DNA of 64,000 bases from JAAFHB01 sp037133495 (GTDB lineage: Bacteria; Bacteroidota; Bacteroidia; Bacteroidales; Prolixibacteraceae), in NCBI GenBank assembly GCA_037133495.1, contig JBAXOA010000011.1, forward strand, positions 1 to 64,000, in the 5' to 3' direction. The position numbers and the translations under genes are program-made. Under the pieces are notes generated by a model. It ran no database searches and had not been told where the DNA came from. It saw only the letters and a list, made by a program, of their open reading frames with translations. Shown here piece by piece: positions 17,489 through 26,798 of the stretch. Within the stretch, counting starts at the first letter, position 1; each line of letters begins with the position of its first letter.

Positions 17489-17518
17489 TTGTCTGAAATG
17501 GATGCAGCAATATCTTTC
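17489..17518 (+). promoter_or_regulatory. candidate promoter of the cupin gene
   Basis: TTG at 17489-17491, exactly 19 bases, TATCTTTC at 17511-17518 (one mismatch from TAnnTTTG). This placement rules out an upstream start at 17502 for the cupin gene. Confidence 0.5.
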
Positions 17519-17561
17519 CGGTATATATAATTTCATCCAAACTAAAAAAGGAGCAACAACT

Positions 17562-17948
17562 ATGAAAATTTTAAAAGACGACATTGAAGTCAAAATGGAG
17601 ATTCCTGGTGCTATTATCCGTCAAAAAACTGATTTTGGTGATGCAACTGGATTTGGTAAAATTAGTGGTGAGTATTTTAGTCTCTCAGCTGGTGTGGATA
17701 CTACTCCACTTTTTATGGGACTTGAAGGTGATTTATGTCAGTGCCCTCACTGGGGATACCTGTTAAGTGGAAAAATCACCACCACCGATGCAAAAGGAAG
17801 TGAGGAAACTGTTAACGCGAAAGAGCTATTCTACTGGCCTTCAGGTCATAATGTAAAGGTTAATGATAATGCTGAAATTGTTATGTTTAGCCCTCAACAT
17901 GAACATACCCATGTAATAAATCATATGATCGAGAAGGTTAAACAGTAA
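17562..17948 (+). CDS. Small cupin-domain protein
   Basis: 128-residue single-domain cupin. The core includes GLEGDLCQCPHWGYLLSGKI (motif 1 region with the His-containing strand), the EELFYWP-like turn KELFYWPSGHNVKV and the final strand AEIVMFSPQHEH. A metal site is possible with the His of CPHWGY and the HEHTH cluster near the C-terminus, but the substrate cannot be read from the sequence. I start at ATG 17562 because AAAGGAG lies a few bases upstream and a promoter overlaps the longer frame. A strong terminator follows, so it is a single-gene unit. Confidence 0.75.
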   Translation: MKILKDDIEVKMEIPGAIIRQKTDFGDATGFGKISGEYFSLSAGVDTTPLFMGLEGDLCQCPHWGYLLSGKITTTDAKGSEETVNAKELFYWPSGHNVKVNDNAEIVMFSPQHEHTHVINHMIEKVKQ

Positions 17949-17989
17949 TCTAAGAACAAAATTTCAAGGAAGTAGTCTTCCTTATATTA

Positions 17990-18025
17990 GCAGGAGAACT
18001 TTTTGTTCTCCTGCTTTCTTTTTGC
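17990..18025 (+). terminator. Rho-independent terminator of the cupin gene
   Basis: Perfect 10-base stem GCAGGAGAAC (17990-17999) / GTTCTCCTGC (18005-18014), 5-base T loop, followed by TTTCTTTTT. It is about 40 bases after the stop. Confidence 0.9.
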
Positions 18026-18072
18026 TATCTGCTGTACCACCAAGATATGATTCTTCAACGAAACCAACATAT

Positions 18073-18625
18073 TTAACTTTGAATGAATATCATTGTCTTT
18101 CGCACATAATAATCATTGCAACCGGCTTCAATTGCCTTTTCACGGTCTCCTGAAAGACCAAAAGCCGTCTGAGCTATTATGATAATATTTTTGTTAAACT
18201 GACGGATTTGGCAGGCAGCATCATATCCATTTAAATCCGGCATTTGAATATCCATCAGGATTAAATCAATGTCCGGGTTTTTGCGACAGATTTCAACGGC
18301 TGCAACACCGGTTTTTAGTTCTATTATTTCTTTGCTGTATGGTTTCATTGCTATTGACATCAACATTTCCGATGTTTCATCGTCCTCGGCAATTAAAATT
18401 TTAAGTTTCCCTATTGTATCTTTGGTTTTGGCGCTTGCAACTAGCATAAGGTCAGTGATTACGTCTTTTGGAGAAGGAGCATAGGGAATAGAAAAAAAGA
18501 AAGTTGACCCTTTCCCTTCTTCGCTTTCAAACCAGATATGCCCTCCCAATAATTCGATATACGCTTTGGCTATTGATAAACCAAGTCCGGTACCCTGAAA
18601 AGCATTTACATCGGCAATGTCAGTG
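18073..18625 (-). pseudogene. Truncated hybrid histidine kinase (HATPase end + receiver)
   Basis: The minus-strand frame encodes only the end of a sensor kinase. It begins in the linker before the G2 box (VNAFQGTGLGLSIAKAY, GGHIWFESEEGKGSTF) and goes on to a receiver domain with the acidic pair AEDDE, the phospho-acceptor Asp in ILMDIQMPDLNGYDA and the conserved Lys in YYVRKTM. Sensor, dimerisation His box and the N and G1 boxes are missing. The open frame can be extended to 18729 only because it reads antisense through the IS91-like fragment that abuts it. The receiver's end is also short. Not expected to signal on its own. Confidence 0.8.
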
Positions 18626-18629
18626 GTGG

Positions 18630-18993
18630 CGACGTTGACAAACAGCTGAACTGGGTGAACCTGAAAAAAGACACACCTCAGGGATACCTGTTCCCTTACA
18701 AGGTGATGGAACCGATGTTCAAAAAGCACTTCCTGCGGAAGTTAAACAGGATGGTCGTGGACGGGGAAGTTAAAATTGAAAACATTCATCAATGGAAAGC
18801 CCTCAAACCGAAACTTTACCAAAAGCAATGGGTTGTATATGCCAAATCGCCCATGGGCGGCGTGTCGCAGGTAGTCGAATACCTTTCGTGTTATGAGCGC
18901 AAAGTGGCCATATCCAATCATCGTATCCTTGAGGTTGGCGACCAGACTGTGAAGTTTCAGTACAAGGACTACAGCGACCACAACAAGGCAAAA
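18630..18993 (+). mobile_element. IS91-like (Y2 transposase) fragment
   Basis: About 120 plus-strand codons match the interior of an IS91-family 'putative transposase' domain: LFPYKVMEPMFKKHFLRKL, LYQKQWVVYAKSPMGG, VVEYLSCYERKVAISNHRI and VKFQYKDYSDHNK. The N-terminal zinc-finger part, the catalytic Tyr region and the C-terminal part are all missing, and I see no terminal inverted repeats (the family lacks them). The left edge meets the kinase remnant at about 18612-18640 in the opposite orientation, so this junction marks a past insertion or rearrangement. Confidence 0.75.
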
Positions 18994-19001
18994 TAGGAGA
19001 A

Positions 19002-19058
19002 GGTTACAAGTTACTTTGGTTACAGATTACTTCGGCATTTCTTCCGCGAGATGGCGGA
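19002..19058 (+). repeat. 16-base tandem pair plus TCCG hairpin
   Basis: Two neighbouring imperfect 16-base units starting GGTTACA (19002-19017, 19018-19033). They are followed by a small inverted repeat TCCGC (19043-19047) / GCGGA (19054-19058). The arrangement resembles the intergenic repeats near 48.72 and 61.25 kb. Confidence 0.45.
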
Positions 19059-19117
19059 TCTAATTTCGTATTCCGTATTCCTAATTACTAATTAATTGTT
19101 ATTAAGCTTGTTGTGTC

Positions 19118-20956
19118 TTACTCTACAGTTACAGATTTCGCCAGATTTCTTGGTTGGTCAACATCACATCCCCTGCTTACGGCAATGTAATAAGCGAAAA
19201 GTTGCAGCGGAATTATTGCGAGTAAAGGGGTTACTGCCGGATGTGATTTAGGAATTTCGAATAAATCGTTCACCATCCCTTTGAGTCCGTTATCGCCTTC
19301 CGTGACAACTGCGATAATATTACCTCTACGAGCCTTTACCTCCTGAATATTACTCACTATTTTTTCGTAATAACTGTCCTTTGCTGCAACCACTATAACC
19401 GGAAGATTGTCGTCAACCAGTGCGATCGGACCATGTTTCATCTCTCCGGCCGCATAACCTTCGGCATGCATGTATGAGACTTCTTTAAGTTTTAAAGCAC
19501 CTTCCAGTGCGATCGGAAAGAGAGCTCCCCGGCCAAGGTATAGTGCATTTGAAGCATCTTTATATTTATAGGCAACTTTCTTTAAATGAAGATGTTTTAT
19601 TAAAATTGATTTGATTTTATCCGGTATCTCGGTCAATTCCTGGATTAAGCTTTTGTATAATCCAGAAGTGATATTTCCATTTTCTTTAGCAAGTTTAAGC
19701 GCCAAAAGGGTTAATACGGTAACCTGAGCTGTAAATGCTTTTGTTGAAGCAACTCCAATTTCGATGCCGGCATGTGTATATACCCCTGCATCTGTCTCCC
19801 GTGCTATGCTCGATCCAACAACGTTGCAAATTCCCAGAATTGTAGCCCCATGCTCCTTCGCCATTCTCAGAGCAGCCAAAGTATCAGCCGTTTCGCCACT
19901 TTGGGTAATTGCAATAACCACATCTTCGCTTGTGAGAATAGGATTACGATACCTGAATTCGGAGGAATATTCAACTTCAACCGGTATCCGCGCATATTCT
20001 TCGATCAGGTATTCACCGATTAATCCCGCGTGCCACGAAGTTCCACAACCAATAATAATAATCCGGCGGGCTTTTAATAATTTTGGAAAAATATCCAGTA
20101 ATCCTCCGAGTACAATTTCAGAGTGATCGGGCAAAATTCTGCCACGAAAGGTATCCTGAATGGTTTTAGGTTGTTCAAAGATCTCCTTTAGCATAAAATG
20201 TTCAAAGTCGCCCTTCTCAAAATCACCTATTGCCATATCTATTTTCTTGATTTTAAAGGAAACAGGAGTATTTTGAACTGTTTTTAAGGTAAGGCCATCG
20301 TTGGTAATTATCGCAACATCCAGATCATTTAAATAGATTACGTTATTGGTATAACTTATGATTGGTGTGGCGTCAGATGCGATGAAATACGACTCATCGC
20401 CAATTCCGATTACCAAAGGACTTCCCTTGCGGGCAGCGATAAGCTGATTACGCTCATTTTTGCAAATCACTGCAATGCCATAAGCGCCAACTACCTTTGA
20501 AAGGGCAAGCCGGACAGCAATTTCACCACTTATCTCTTCCCCCTTTTGATAAAAATATTCGATAAGATTAACCAGCACTTCTGTGTCGGTATCAGATTCA
20601 AATTTTACTCCGTTTAGCTTTAAATCGGATTTTAATTCTGCATAGTTTTCGATGATTCCATTATGAACGAGTACAAAATTCCCATTCATCGATGTATGAG
20701 GATGCGCGTTTTGATCATTAGGCTCGCCGTGTGTTGCCCATCTGGTATGTCCAAGTCCTATTGTTCCGGAAATATCCCGGTCTGCTACATACCGTTCAAG
20801 ATCGGAGACTCTTCCCTTACATTTATAAACGTTAAGTGCATCGTTGAAGATTGCAATTCCCGCTGAATCGTACCCCCTGTATTCGAGTCGCTGAAGACCC
20901 TGAATAAGAATTGGATACACATCCTTACTCCCAATATATCCTACTATTCCGCACAT
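19118..20956 (-). CDS. glmS: Glucosamine-6-phosphate synthase (isomerising)
   Basis: Makes glucosamine-6-phosphate from fructose-6-phosphate and glutamine, the entry step to UDP-GlcNAc for peptidoglycan and LPS. 612 residues. The glutaminase domain has the nucleophile Cys2 (MCGIVGYIGSKD) and HTRWATHGEPNDQNAHPH. Two SIS sugar-isomerase domains follow (IGCGTSWHAGLIGEYLIEE; LYLGRGALFPIALEGALKLK). The C-terminal tail DQPRNLAKSVTVE closes the active site. The start is four bases after the stop of the DUF4954 gene, so the two form an operon. No glmS ribozyme-like sequence is evident in this arrangement. Confidence 0.97.
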   Translation of the reverse strand: MCGIVGYIGSKDVYPILIQGLQRLEYRGYDSAGIAIFNDALNVYKCKGRVSDLERYVADRDISGTIGLGHTRWATHGEPNDQNAHPHTSMNGNFVLVHNGIIENYAELKSDLKLNGVKFESDTDTEVLVNLIEYFYQKGEEISGEIAVRLALSKVVGAYGIAVICKNERNQLIAARKGSPLVIGIGDESYFIASDATPIISYTNNVIYLNDLDVAIITNDGLTLKTVQNTPVSFKIKKIDMAIGDFEKGDFEHFMLKEIFEQPKTIQDTFRGRILPDHSEIVLGGLLDIFPKLLKARRIIIIGCGTSWHAGLIGEYLIEEYARIPVEVEYSSEFRYRNPILTSEDVVIAITQSGETADTLAALRMAKEHGATILGICNVVGSSIARETDAGVYTHAGIEIGVASTKAFTAQVTVLTLLALKLAKENGNITSGLYKSLIQELTEIPDKIKSILIKHLHLKKVAYKYKDASNALYLGRGALFPIALEGALKLKEVSYMHAEGYAAGEMKHGPIALVDDNLPVIVVAAKDSYYEKIVSNIQEVKARRGNIIAVVTEGDNGLKGMVNDLFEIPKSHPAVTPLLAIIPLQLFAYYIAVSRGCDVDQPRNLAKSVTVE

Positions 20957-20960
20957 CAGG

Positions 20961-22979
20961 TCAGTTTTTTATTGTTTCCAGTATCAATAATCTTTCCATT
21001 TTGGCAATCACATCTTTGCCGAGCGCTTCTTTTTTAGCCATGTGATCCCTGATTGAACTAACCTCTGCATGTGTTTCAAATTCACCTCTTACGTTATCGA
21101 AATCGAGCTGCTGAACGGCTCTGTCGCCGTCGAGGCCGAATCCTGTCTGTTTAATGAGTGAGAACTCTTTTCTTGCGTCATCGTAAAGCAAGTGATCAAT
21201 ATCAAGTACTGCATTTAGCCACTTATTGGTAACCGCAATTACATCTTTAGGCGTAAAATCTTTAACCGGAGTTCCATAAAACTGCGCGATCGCATCTGCA
21301 GCCCACGACCATTCATAAGTATAATAATTTTCATGAATAGACCTGATCGCGGTATTGATCTCTTCAAGTGAATGAACACCTCCGTTTTCGATGGTATCAA
21401 GCAAATTATTGATGGCATCGGAAGGACAAATCATGCCGGTCAGATCAAGCCAACGACAATTACTGCCAAGTGGCGTGTCTTTACGCAATGCATCCGCAAT
21501 ATCCTGAATTGAATTCATGTTCTTTTTTTGCAGTCTGGATATCATTGAGTTACCCAAGAATTTCCAGATGGCTTTTTCGTAAAGTGAGATTCCTCTGATA
21601 AGTGCGCTATTCTTGATAACCATTCCGTGATAAGTATAAAATGGAGAAGTTTCACCTGAAGAATTCATCAGATCAAGGAGAATTGTCCTTCCTTTTATCA
21701 TTTTCTGTATGGTATAAGGACTGAGCAGGTTAAAGTTGATCAAATCCAAAAGATTAGGATCTTTCCTGCGATCACGTTTAGGCCATTTCTGTGAGTCACG
21801 TATTGTTCCGATACTTTGAAGATTAATCCCGGGAACTAATCTGCTTTCATCTTTTTCCTCGATTAGGTAGGAAAAAGGGAAATCAGTTGTATCGGAATGT
21901 CGGTAGTGACGCCCGATTACGAGCGAAAATGCCCCGATCCTTGAAGGCCATAAGATATAGGAATCGCTGGTCGTTTTGGCGCCCCGCTCAACAATTCCCT
22001 GATGGATAGGACCGAGTTTATACAGATGATTGCTTTGGTTTGACCCGCTTCCGGCATTCATAAATGAGAATAATCCTGAAATTAAAAGAGTAGATTTATG
22101 GTGCGAAACCGTATAAGGCCCGGCAAAGATAGAACAGGCCTCTCCGTGCAGTCCCTGACAATTGGCAAAAAAGATTGATTCAACAGCAGAATAGTGTTTG
22201 TCGAGCAAGCATCCCTGACCAACAAAGCAGTTTGAGACCAATGTTGAATCGGTGATTTTTGAACCTGAGCAAACAATGAAATTCTCCAGAATTACGCCTT
22301 GACCTATCTCCACCGGATCGGCAGCTGAACTGTTAATACTGCCGTTTACAAGTTTGGAAACCCCTTCGAGCAAAGCATAAGGGCCGATTCTGACATTGCG
22401 CATGATACCGCAATTAATAATATGAACACCGCTGCAAATTTCACCTACCGTATCTGAGATGTACTCGGTATAATTGGCGACAAATTTCTCGATCACTTCA
22501 ATGGCTTTCGTACGATGGCGGTACAATGCAAGAATATAAGCCACATGAGCGGAGAGGTGATCGTAAATTGGAATTTCACGGCCGCCGGATTCATTAATCA
22601 CTTTGATGCGTATTCCGTTTCCAAAAGAACTTTTATTTTCCACCGCCAGCTGATTAAGATTGTGAATTACAACCCTTTCTCCTATTTTGTAATTGGCAAT
22701 ATAACTTTTAACACTGCTGATCAATGCATTATTCCCGATAGTGCAATTATGAATATGAGCATTAATAATTCCCGTTTTCATACGAACCCCCCCAAAAAGA
22801 GTGATCTCTTCGTCGAAACGTCCAAGACGGTTATAGCCTGAAAACTTGGTTGCTTTAATATTGTCCGGCAAAAAATCGCCGACAACTTCTATCATGTTCC
22901 AATCTTCGCAAAAACAACCCTGCATTATTAATTGGCCAATCTCCTCATTTGTCAGTTTACGGTAGTTAAGTATTCCCAT
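20961..22979 (-). CDS. DUF4954 protein with hexapeptide-like repeats
   Basis: 672-residue protein of the DUF4954 family, largely restricted to Bacteroidota and relatives, with no known function. The N-terminal half shows short-period beta-helix-like repeats (for example GVILENFIVCSGSKI, DSTLVSNCFVGQGCLLD) as in sugar-nucleotide acyltransferases and GlmU C-termini. The C-terminal half is helical. I start at the Met of MGILNYRKLTNEEI, the family N-terminus, rather than the upstream codon at 23024. It is directly upstream of glmS (4-base gap), which together with the beta-helix pattern hints at a role in sugar-nucleotide metabolism; that is inference. Confidence 0.85.
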   Translation of the reverse strand: MGILNYRKLTNEEIGQLIMQGCFCEDWNMIEVVGDFLPDNIKATKFSGYNRLGRFDEEITLFGGVRMKTGIINAHIHNCTIGNNALISSVKSYIANYKIGERVVIHNLNQLAVENKSSFGNGIRIKVINESGGREIPIYDHLSAHVAYILALYRHRTKAIEVIEKFVANYTEYISDTVGEICSGVHIINCGIMRNVRIGPYALLEGVSKLVNGSINSSAADPVEIGQGVILENFIVCSGSKITDSTLVSNCFVGQGCLLDKHYSAVESIFFANCQGLHGEACSIFAGPYTVSHHKSTLLISGLFSFMNAGSGSNQSNHLYKLGPIHQGIVERGAKTTSDSYILWPSRIGAFSLVIGRHYRHSDTTDFPFSYLIEEKDESRLVPGINLQSIGTIRDSQKWPKRDRRKDPNLLDLINFNLLSPYTIQKMIKGRTILLDLMNSSGETSPFYTYHGMVIKNSALIRGISLYEKAIWKFLGNSMISRLQKKNMNSIQDIADALRKDTPLGSNCRWLDLTGMICPSDAINNLLDTIENGGVHSLEEINTAIRSIHENYYTYEWSWAADAIAQFYGTPVKDFTPKDVIAVTNKWLNAVLDIDHLLYDDARKEFSLIKQTGFGLDGDRAVQQLDFDNVRGEFETHAEVSSIRDHMAKKEALGKDVIAKMERLLILETIKN

Positions 22980-23149
22980 AGCAGTTAAATTTTTATGTAA
23001 AGGAAACTTAAAAGAATACAGCAATTGGTAAAAATTTTGGAAATAAACCTAACATTATTATTGTGCACATTAATAAAATACGTAATATGCTGTAAATAAG
23101 AACTAAAAAACCTAACAAAAATTAGTGCCAAATTATTCTGCCCTTACTT

Positions 23150-24142
23150 TTAAATCTGCTGAAGAAATACGGAGAGATTTTGGGCCCGGTTTAAATTAAG
23201 TTTTTTCCGGAGTCTGATTCGGCTGATTTCAGCACTTTCTGCTGTGATATTTACCAGGGAGGCAATATCTTTTGTTGATAAACCCAGTTGGATATAGGCA
23301 CAAAGACGCTGGTCTTTTGTCGTTAAACCCGGATATTTACCTTGAAGGCGGGTGAAAAATCCCTGGTTGACTTTTTCAAAATGAAATTTAAAATCATCCC
23401 AGTTAAAGAGCTGTTTCCTTTGATGTTCATCGATTTTCGACACCATCTCAGACACTTTTTTCCGAATATATACCGGCAGAGAATTTCCTATTACCGTTAA
23501 ATTCTTACGGATATAAAGTACGATTTCGTTTTTTTGGGCGATTTGGATTAAAGAAGTGACCAGTTCCCGGTCTTTGCCGGCAATTTCTTCTCTGTATTTT
23601 TGTTTGGCTTTCATCTCCCAAACCTGAGATTCTGACATCTCCCTGATTTGTCCAAGAGCGGATTTTAATCGTGTAATATCTCTTATCGCACCTCTTTGGC
23701 CAAGATAACTTCCCATTTTATCAAAAATAGCTTTGCAGTTCAGTTCGCACCAGCGTAATTGCTTGGTTCGGGTTAATAATCTGAATTCAATGAACTGGCC
23801 TAATTGCATAAAATTGATTGAATTATGCAGAAAGTGCCTTATCCGGCTTTCATCTTCAGGGAATATAATATCAAAGAATAGTTTAGGATCACGAAAAAAT
23901 TCATTTGCAGTGTAGCCGGTCAGATCATTACACGACGGCGAAAGCCATTTAAAATCGCCTTTGGCATCAAGCCAGAATTCCCAGTCTAAGGCATAATCTG
24001 AAATAAGCTGATATTTTTCTTTCTCTTCGGAAATGATTTTACTGGCTTTTTCAAGAAAAAAGTTTTGCTCCCTGAGGATTGACAATTGTCTCTCAAGTTC
24101 TTCTATACGGTCATCGGAATTAGGTGTCGTGTCGTTATTCAT
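23150..24142 (-). CDS. PAS-domain HTH regulator
   Basis: 330-residue cytoplasmic regulator. An N-terminal coiled coil (about 10-40) is followed by a PAS domain (about 45-165: YALDWEFWLDAKGDFKWLSP, GYTANEFFRDP, GQRGAIRDITRLK). A second helical segment follows, and a LuxR/FixJ-like C-terminal helix-turn-helix (about 270-325: TTKDQRLCAYIQLGLSTKDI, ISRIRLRKKLNL). No membrane segment is seen, so it probably senses an internal signal. It precedes DUF4954 on the same strand by 170 bases. A terminator separates it from the Gfo/Idh gene. Confidence 0.8.
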   Translation of the reverse strand: MNNDTTPNSDDRIEELERQLSILREQNFFLEKASKIISEEKEKYQLISDYALDWEFWLDAKGDFKWLSPSCNDLTGYTANEFFRDPKLFFDIIFPEDESRIRHFLHNSINFMQLGQFIEFRLLTRTKQLRWCELNCKAIFDKMGSYLGQRGAIRDITRLKSALGQIREMSESQVWEMKAKQKYREEIAGKDRELVTSLIQIAQKNEIVLYIRKNLTVIGNSLPVYIRKKVSEMVSKIDEHQRKQLFNWDDFKFHFEKVNQGFFTRLQGKYPGLTTKDQRLCAYIQLGLSTKDIASLVNITAESAEISRIRLRKKLNLNRAQNLSVFLQQI

Positions 24143-24183
24143 ATTGGGATTTTAAAAATAATTTCCCCGGATTTTAAAGTACA

Positions 24184-24233
24184 AAGAAGAGGTTATCTCA
24201 GGTATATACTATTTTTTGAGACAACCTCTTCTT
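24184..24233 (-). terminator. Terminator after the Gfo/Idh gene
   Basis: 17-base arms at 24184-24200 and 24217-24233. On the minus strand the single imperfect position is a G-U wobble, whereas on the plus strand it would be an A-C mismatch, so the RNA made from the minus strand folds better. It lies 14 bases after the stop at 24248. Confidence 0.75.
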
Positions 24234-24247
24234 AATTAATCATCAAA

Positions 24248-25555
24248 TTAAACAATTTCAGGCACAATATAGGGAGCACGATAATTGCGGCTTAACATTC
24301 TGTCGGCTTCAGGATCGTTAACAAACGACTCAGATACAGGGTTGAAAGTTAATACTCTGCCTGTTCGGTAAGCAATATTTCCAAGGTGAGCCAATGCTGA
24401 TGACAAGTGAGCGCTTTCGACAGGCCCATTAAGCATTGAGGAATCATGAGCTCTCACAGCATCAATGAAGTTTTTGAAGTGATCGCCGCCCTCTTTATTT
24501 TTTTTGCCGGGTGTTTTATCATCTCCAAGATATGTTTCATAAGTATCGTAGCCTTTGATTACCATATATCCTTTATCTCCGTAGAAAATATTTCCAACTG
24601 AAGCACCATCTTCCGAATTGGTGCACCATGGTCGTACTTCAAACTGGATGATCTTTTTTTCTTCAGGATAATGATAGATGGATGATAAAACTTCAGGTGT
24701 TTCTTTTGCATCATTCCAAAGAAATTTTCCACCCATTGCTGTTATTTTTGATGGCAAACCAACATTTAGTCCCCACATACAGAGGTCAGTTTCATGAATA
24801 CCTTGATTTCCAACATCTCCATTTCCGTAATCCCAATGCCAGTGCCAATTGTAATGTACTATATTTTTTGAAAAAGGACGCTTTGGGGCAGGACCTGTCC
24901 AGAGATCATAATCCAAACCTGCAGGAACCGGCTCAAAGGGTTTGTTGCCAATATCCGGCCGTTTTCTGAATACCAGACCACGTGCCATATAAACATTTCC
25001 GATATACCCGTCGCGTAAAAGCTGGATTGCTTCGCGAATTGCCACAGAACTCCTCAATTGAACACCATGCTGAACAATCCTGTCATATTTATGAGCTGCC
25101 TCTACCATTTTTCGCCCTTCCCAGATGTTGTGCGATCCGGGTTTTTCAACGTAAACATCTTTTCCTGCCTGACAAGCCCAGATTGTCGCCAGCGTGTGCC
25201 AATGGTTAGGTGTTGCAACAGTGACCACATGAATATCCTTGTTGTCGAATGCCTTGCGCATATCCTGAACAACATTCACTTTCTGTCCGTATTTTTTTTC
25301 GAACTCTTTTGCACGTTCACCCGCCACATTGAGATCCGGATCTGCAAAAGTGGTAATTTGAACATTTTTTTGTCCCATTAATCCTTCAATATGGCTCTTC
25401 CCTCTGCCATTTAATCCTATTACCGCAGCATTGATTCTGTCATTCGCTCCAAAAGCTTGAGCTGGAATAATGCTCGGAAGAGATAGTAAAGCAGATGCTG
25501 CAGCTGATTTTTTAATAAAATTTCTGCGTGATTCCTGTTTTTTTTCTTCCATCAT
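24248..25555 (-). CDS. Tat-exported Gfo/Idh/MocA oxidoreductase
   Basis: 435-residue NAD(P)-dependent oxidoreductase-like protein that probably acts on sugars in the periplasm. The N-terminus is a twin-arginine signal (RRNFIKKSAAASALLSLPS). The Rossmann domain follows (AVIGLNGRGKSHIEGLM) with the family motif VEKPGSHNIWEGRKMV. The C-terminal half has the typical W-rich segment (HYNWHWHWDYGNGDVGNQG). Its neighbour across a short divergent region is a mutarotase. The true substrate is not readable. Confidence 0.9.
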   Translation of the reverse strand: MMEEKKQESRRNFIKKSAAASALLSLPSIIPAQAFGANDRINAAVIGLNGRGKSHIEGLMGQKNVQITTFADPDLNVAGERAKEFEKKYGQKVNVVQDMRKAFDNKDIHVVTVATPNHWHTLATIWACQAGKDVYVEKPGSHNIWEGRKMVEAAHKYDRIVQHGVQLRSSVAIREAIQLLRDGYIGNVYMARGLVFRKRPDIGNKPFEPVPAGLDYDLWTGPAPKRPFSKNIVHYNWHWHWDYGNGDVGNQGIHETDLCMWGLNVGLPSKITAMGGKFLWNDAKETPEVLSSIYHYPEEKKIIQFEVRPWCTNSEDGASVGNIFYGDKGYMVIKGYDTYETYLGDDKTPGKKNKEGGDHFKNFIDAVRAHDSSMLNGPVESAHLSSALAHLGNIAYRTGRVLTFNPVSESFVNDPEADRMLSRNYRAPYIVPEIV

Positions 25556-25587
25556 AAAATAGTTAAGAATTATCGAAAATTGATATG

Positions 25588-25595
25588 TAGATTTG
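25588..25595 (+). promoter_or_regulatory. possible -7 box for mutarotase gene
   Basis: TAGATTTG matches TAnnTTTG 33 bases before the ATG; no TTG at the right distance. Confidence 0.3.
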
Positions 25596-25628
25596 TGAGT
25601 AAATGTATTAAAGATTTAAATTCAACCT

Positions 25629-26753
25629 ATGAAAATATTAACGTTTATTCTGCTCCTGATTGTTGGATTCGTTTCATGTAATCAAAATAAATCAAAATTT
25701 GCAATTCATCCCGAAGCCTTTAATAAAATGGTTGACGGAAAGCAGGTTAAACTTTTCAAACTCAATAATAAAAACGGATTGGAAATAGCAGTGACCAACT
25801 ACGGAGGAAGGGTGGTATCGTTGAATACCCCCGACAGAGCTGGGAAAATGGAGGATATTGTACTGGGTTATGAAAGCATTGATGGTTATCTCAACGCTAA
25901 TGAGCAGTATTTCGGTGCATCAATAGGACGATATGGTAACCGAATTGCAAAAGGTTCCTTTACTTTAGATAGTATTCAATATCATTTGGCTATCAATAAT
26001 GTTCCCAATAATCTTCATGGAGGAAATAAAGGATTCTCTTCAAAAATATGGGATGCTGTTCAAAAAGGCGAAAATGAAATTGAACTTTCGCTCATTTCAT
26101 CTGACATGGACGAGGGTTTTCCCGGCGAATTAAAGGTGACGGTGAATTACAAACTGACTGAAGCCAACGAGTTAGTCCTGACTTATAAGGCTGAAACTAA
26201 TAAGCCAACAGTAATTAACCTCACCAATCATTCTTATTTTAATCTTCACGGAGCTGGAAACGGAGATATTCTTGACCATTTGTTGTACCTGAAGGCTGAT
26301 AATTATACACCTGTTGATTCAACACTTATTCCAACGGGAAAAATTGAACCGGTGGCCGGCACTCCTTTTGATTTTACTACTCCTGTTACAATTGGTGAAA
26401 GAATTAATGAAAAAAACCGGCAGCTGGCATTTGGTTTGGGTTATGATCATAATTTCGTATTAAATAAAACAGATAATAAATCAGTTAAATTGGCTGCTTC
26501 AGTTTATGATCCTCAAAGCGGACGATTTATGGAAATATTCACAAATGAACCAGGAATACAATTTTATTGCGGCAATTTTCTGAAGGGAAAAGAAATAGGG
26601 AAGCAAAATAAAACATATAATTTCAGATCGGCTTTTTGCCTTGAAACACAGCATTTCCCTGATTCTCCTAATCATCCGGCATTTCCGTCTGTGGTGTTAA
26701 GACCAGGAGAAAATTATTATTCTGTATGTATCTATAAGTTTTCGGTAAAGTAA
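25629..26753 (+). CDS. galM: Aldose 1-epimerase (mutarotase), lipoprotein
   Basis: Interconverts alpha and beta anomers of aldoses such as galactose and glucose. 374 residues with a lipoprotein signal (lipobox FVSC, Cys17), which puts it at a membrane facing the periplasm. The galactose-mutarotase-like domain shows YGGRVVSLNTPDR, the substrate loop NNLHGGNKGF, the catalytic-His region TNHSYFNLHG and the general-base Glu in ETQHFPDSPNHP. It is divergent from the Gfo/Idh gene with a 73-base gap. Confidence 0.92.
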   Translation: MKILTFILLLIVGFVSCNQNKSKFAIHPEAFNKMVDGKQVKLFKLNNKNGLEIAVTNYGGRVVSLNTPDRAGKMEDIVLGYESIDGYLNANEQYFGASIGRYGNRIAKGSFTLDSIQYHLAINNVPNNLHGGNKGFSSKIWDAVQKGENEIELSLISSDMDEGFPGELKVTVNYKLTEANELVLTYKAETNKPTVINLTNHSYFNLHGAGNGDILDHLLYLKADNYTPVDSTLIPTGKIEPVAGTPFDFTTPVTIGERINEKNRQLAFGLGYDHNFVLNKTDNKSVKLAASVYDPQSGRFMEIFTNEPGIQFYCGNFLKGKEIGKQNKTYNFRSAFCLETQHFPDSPNHPAFPSVVLRPGENYYSVCIYKFSVK

Positions 26754-26798
26754 TACAACTAATATTTGCAACTTTTCTTTTCTGCCTAATTGATATAG

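Noticed and set aside
17502..17561. Longer N-terminus for the cupin protein from ATG 17502
   Set aside because: It would begin inside the candidate promoter (17489-17518), and ATG 17562 has an AAAGGAG a few bases upstream.
18655..18996. Intact 113-residue gene
   Set aside because: It matches the inside of an IS91-like transposase and lacks both ends, so it is a fragment.
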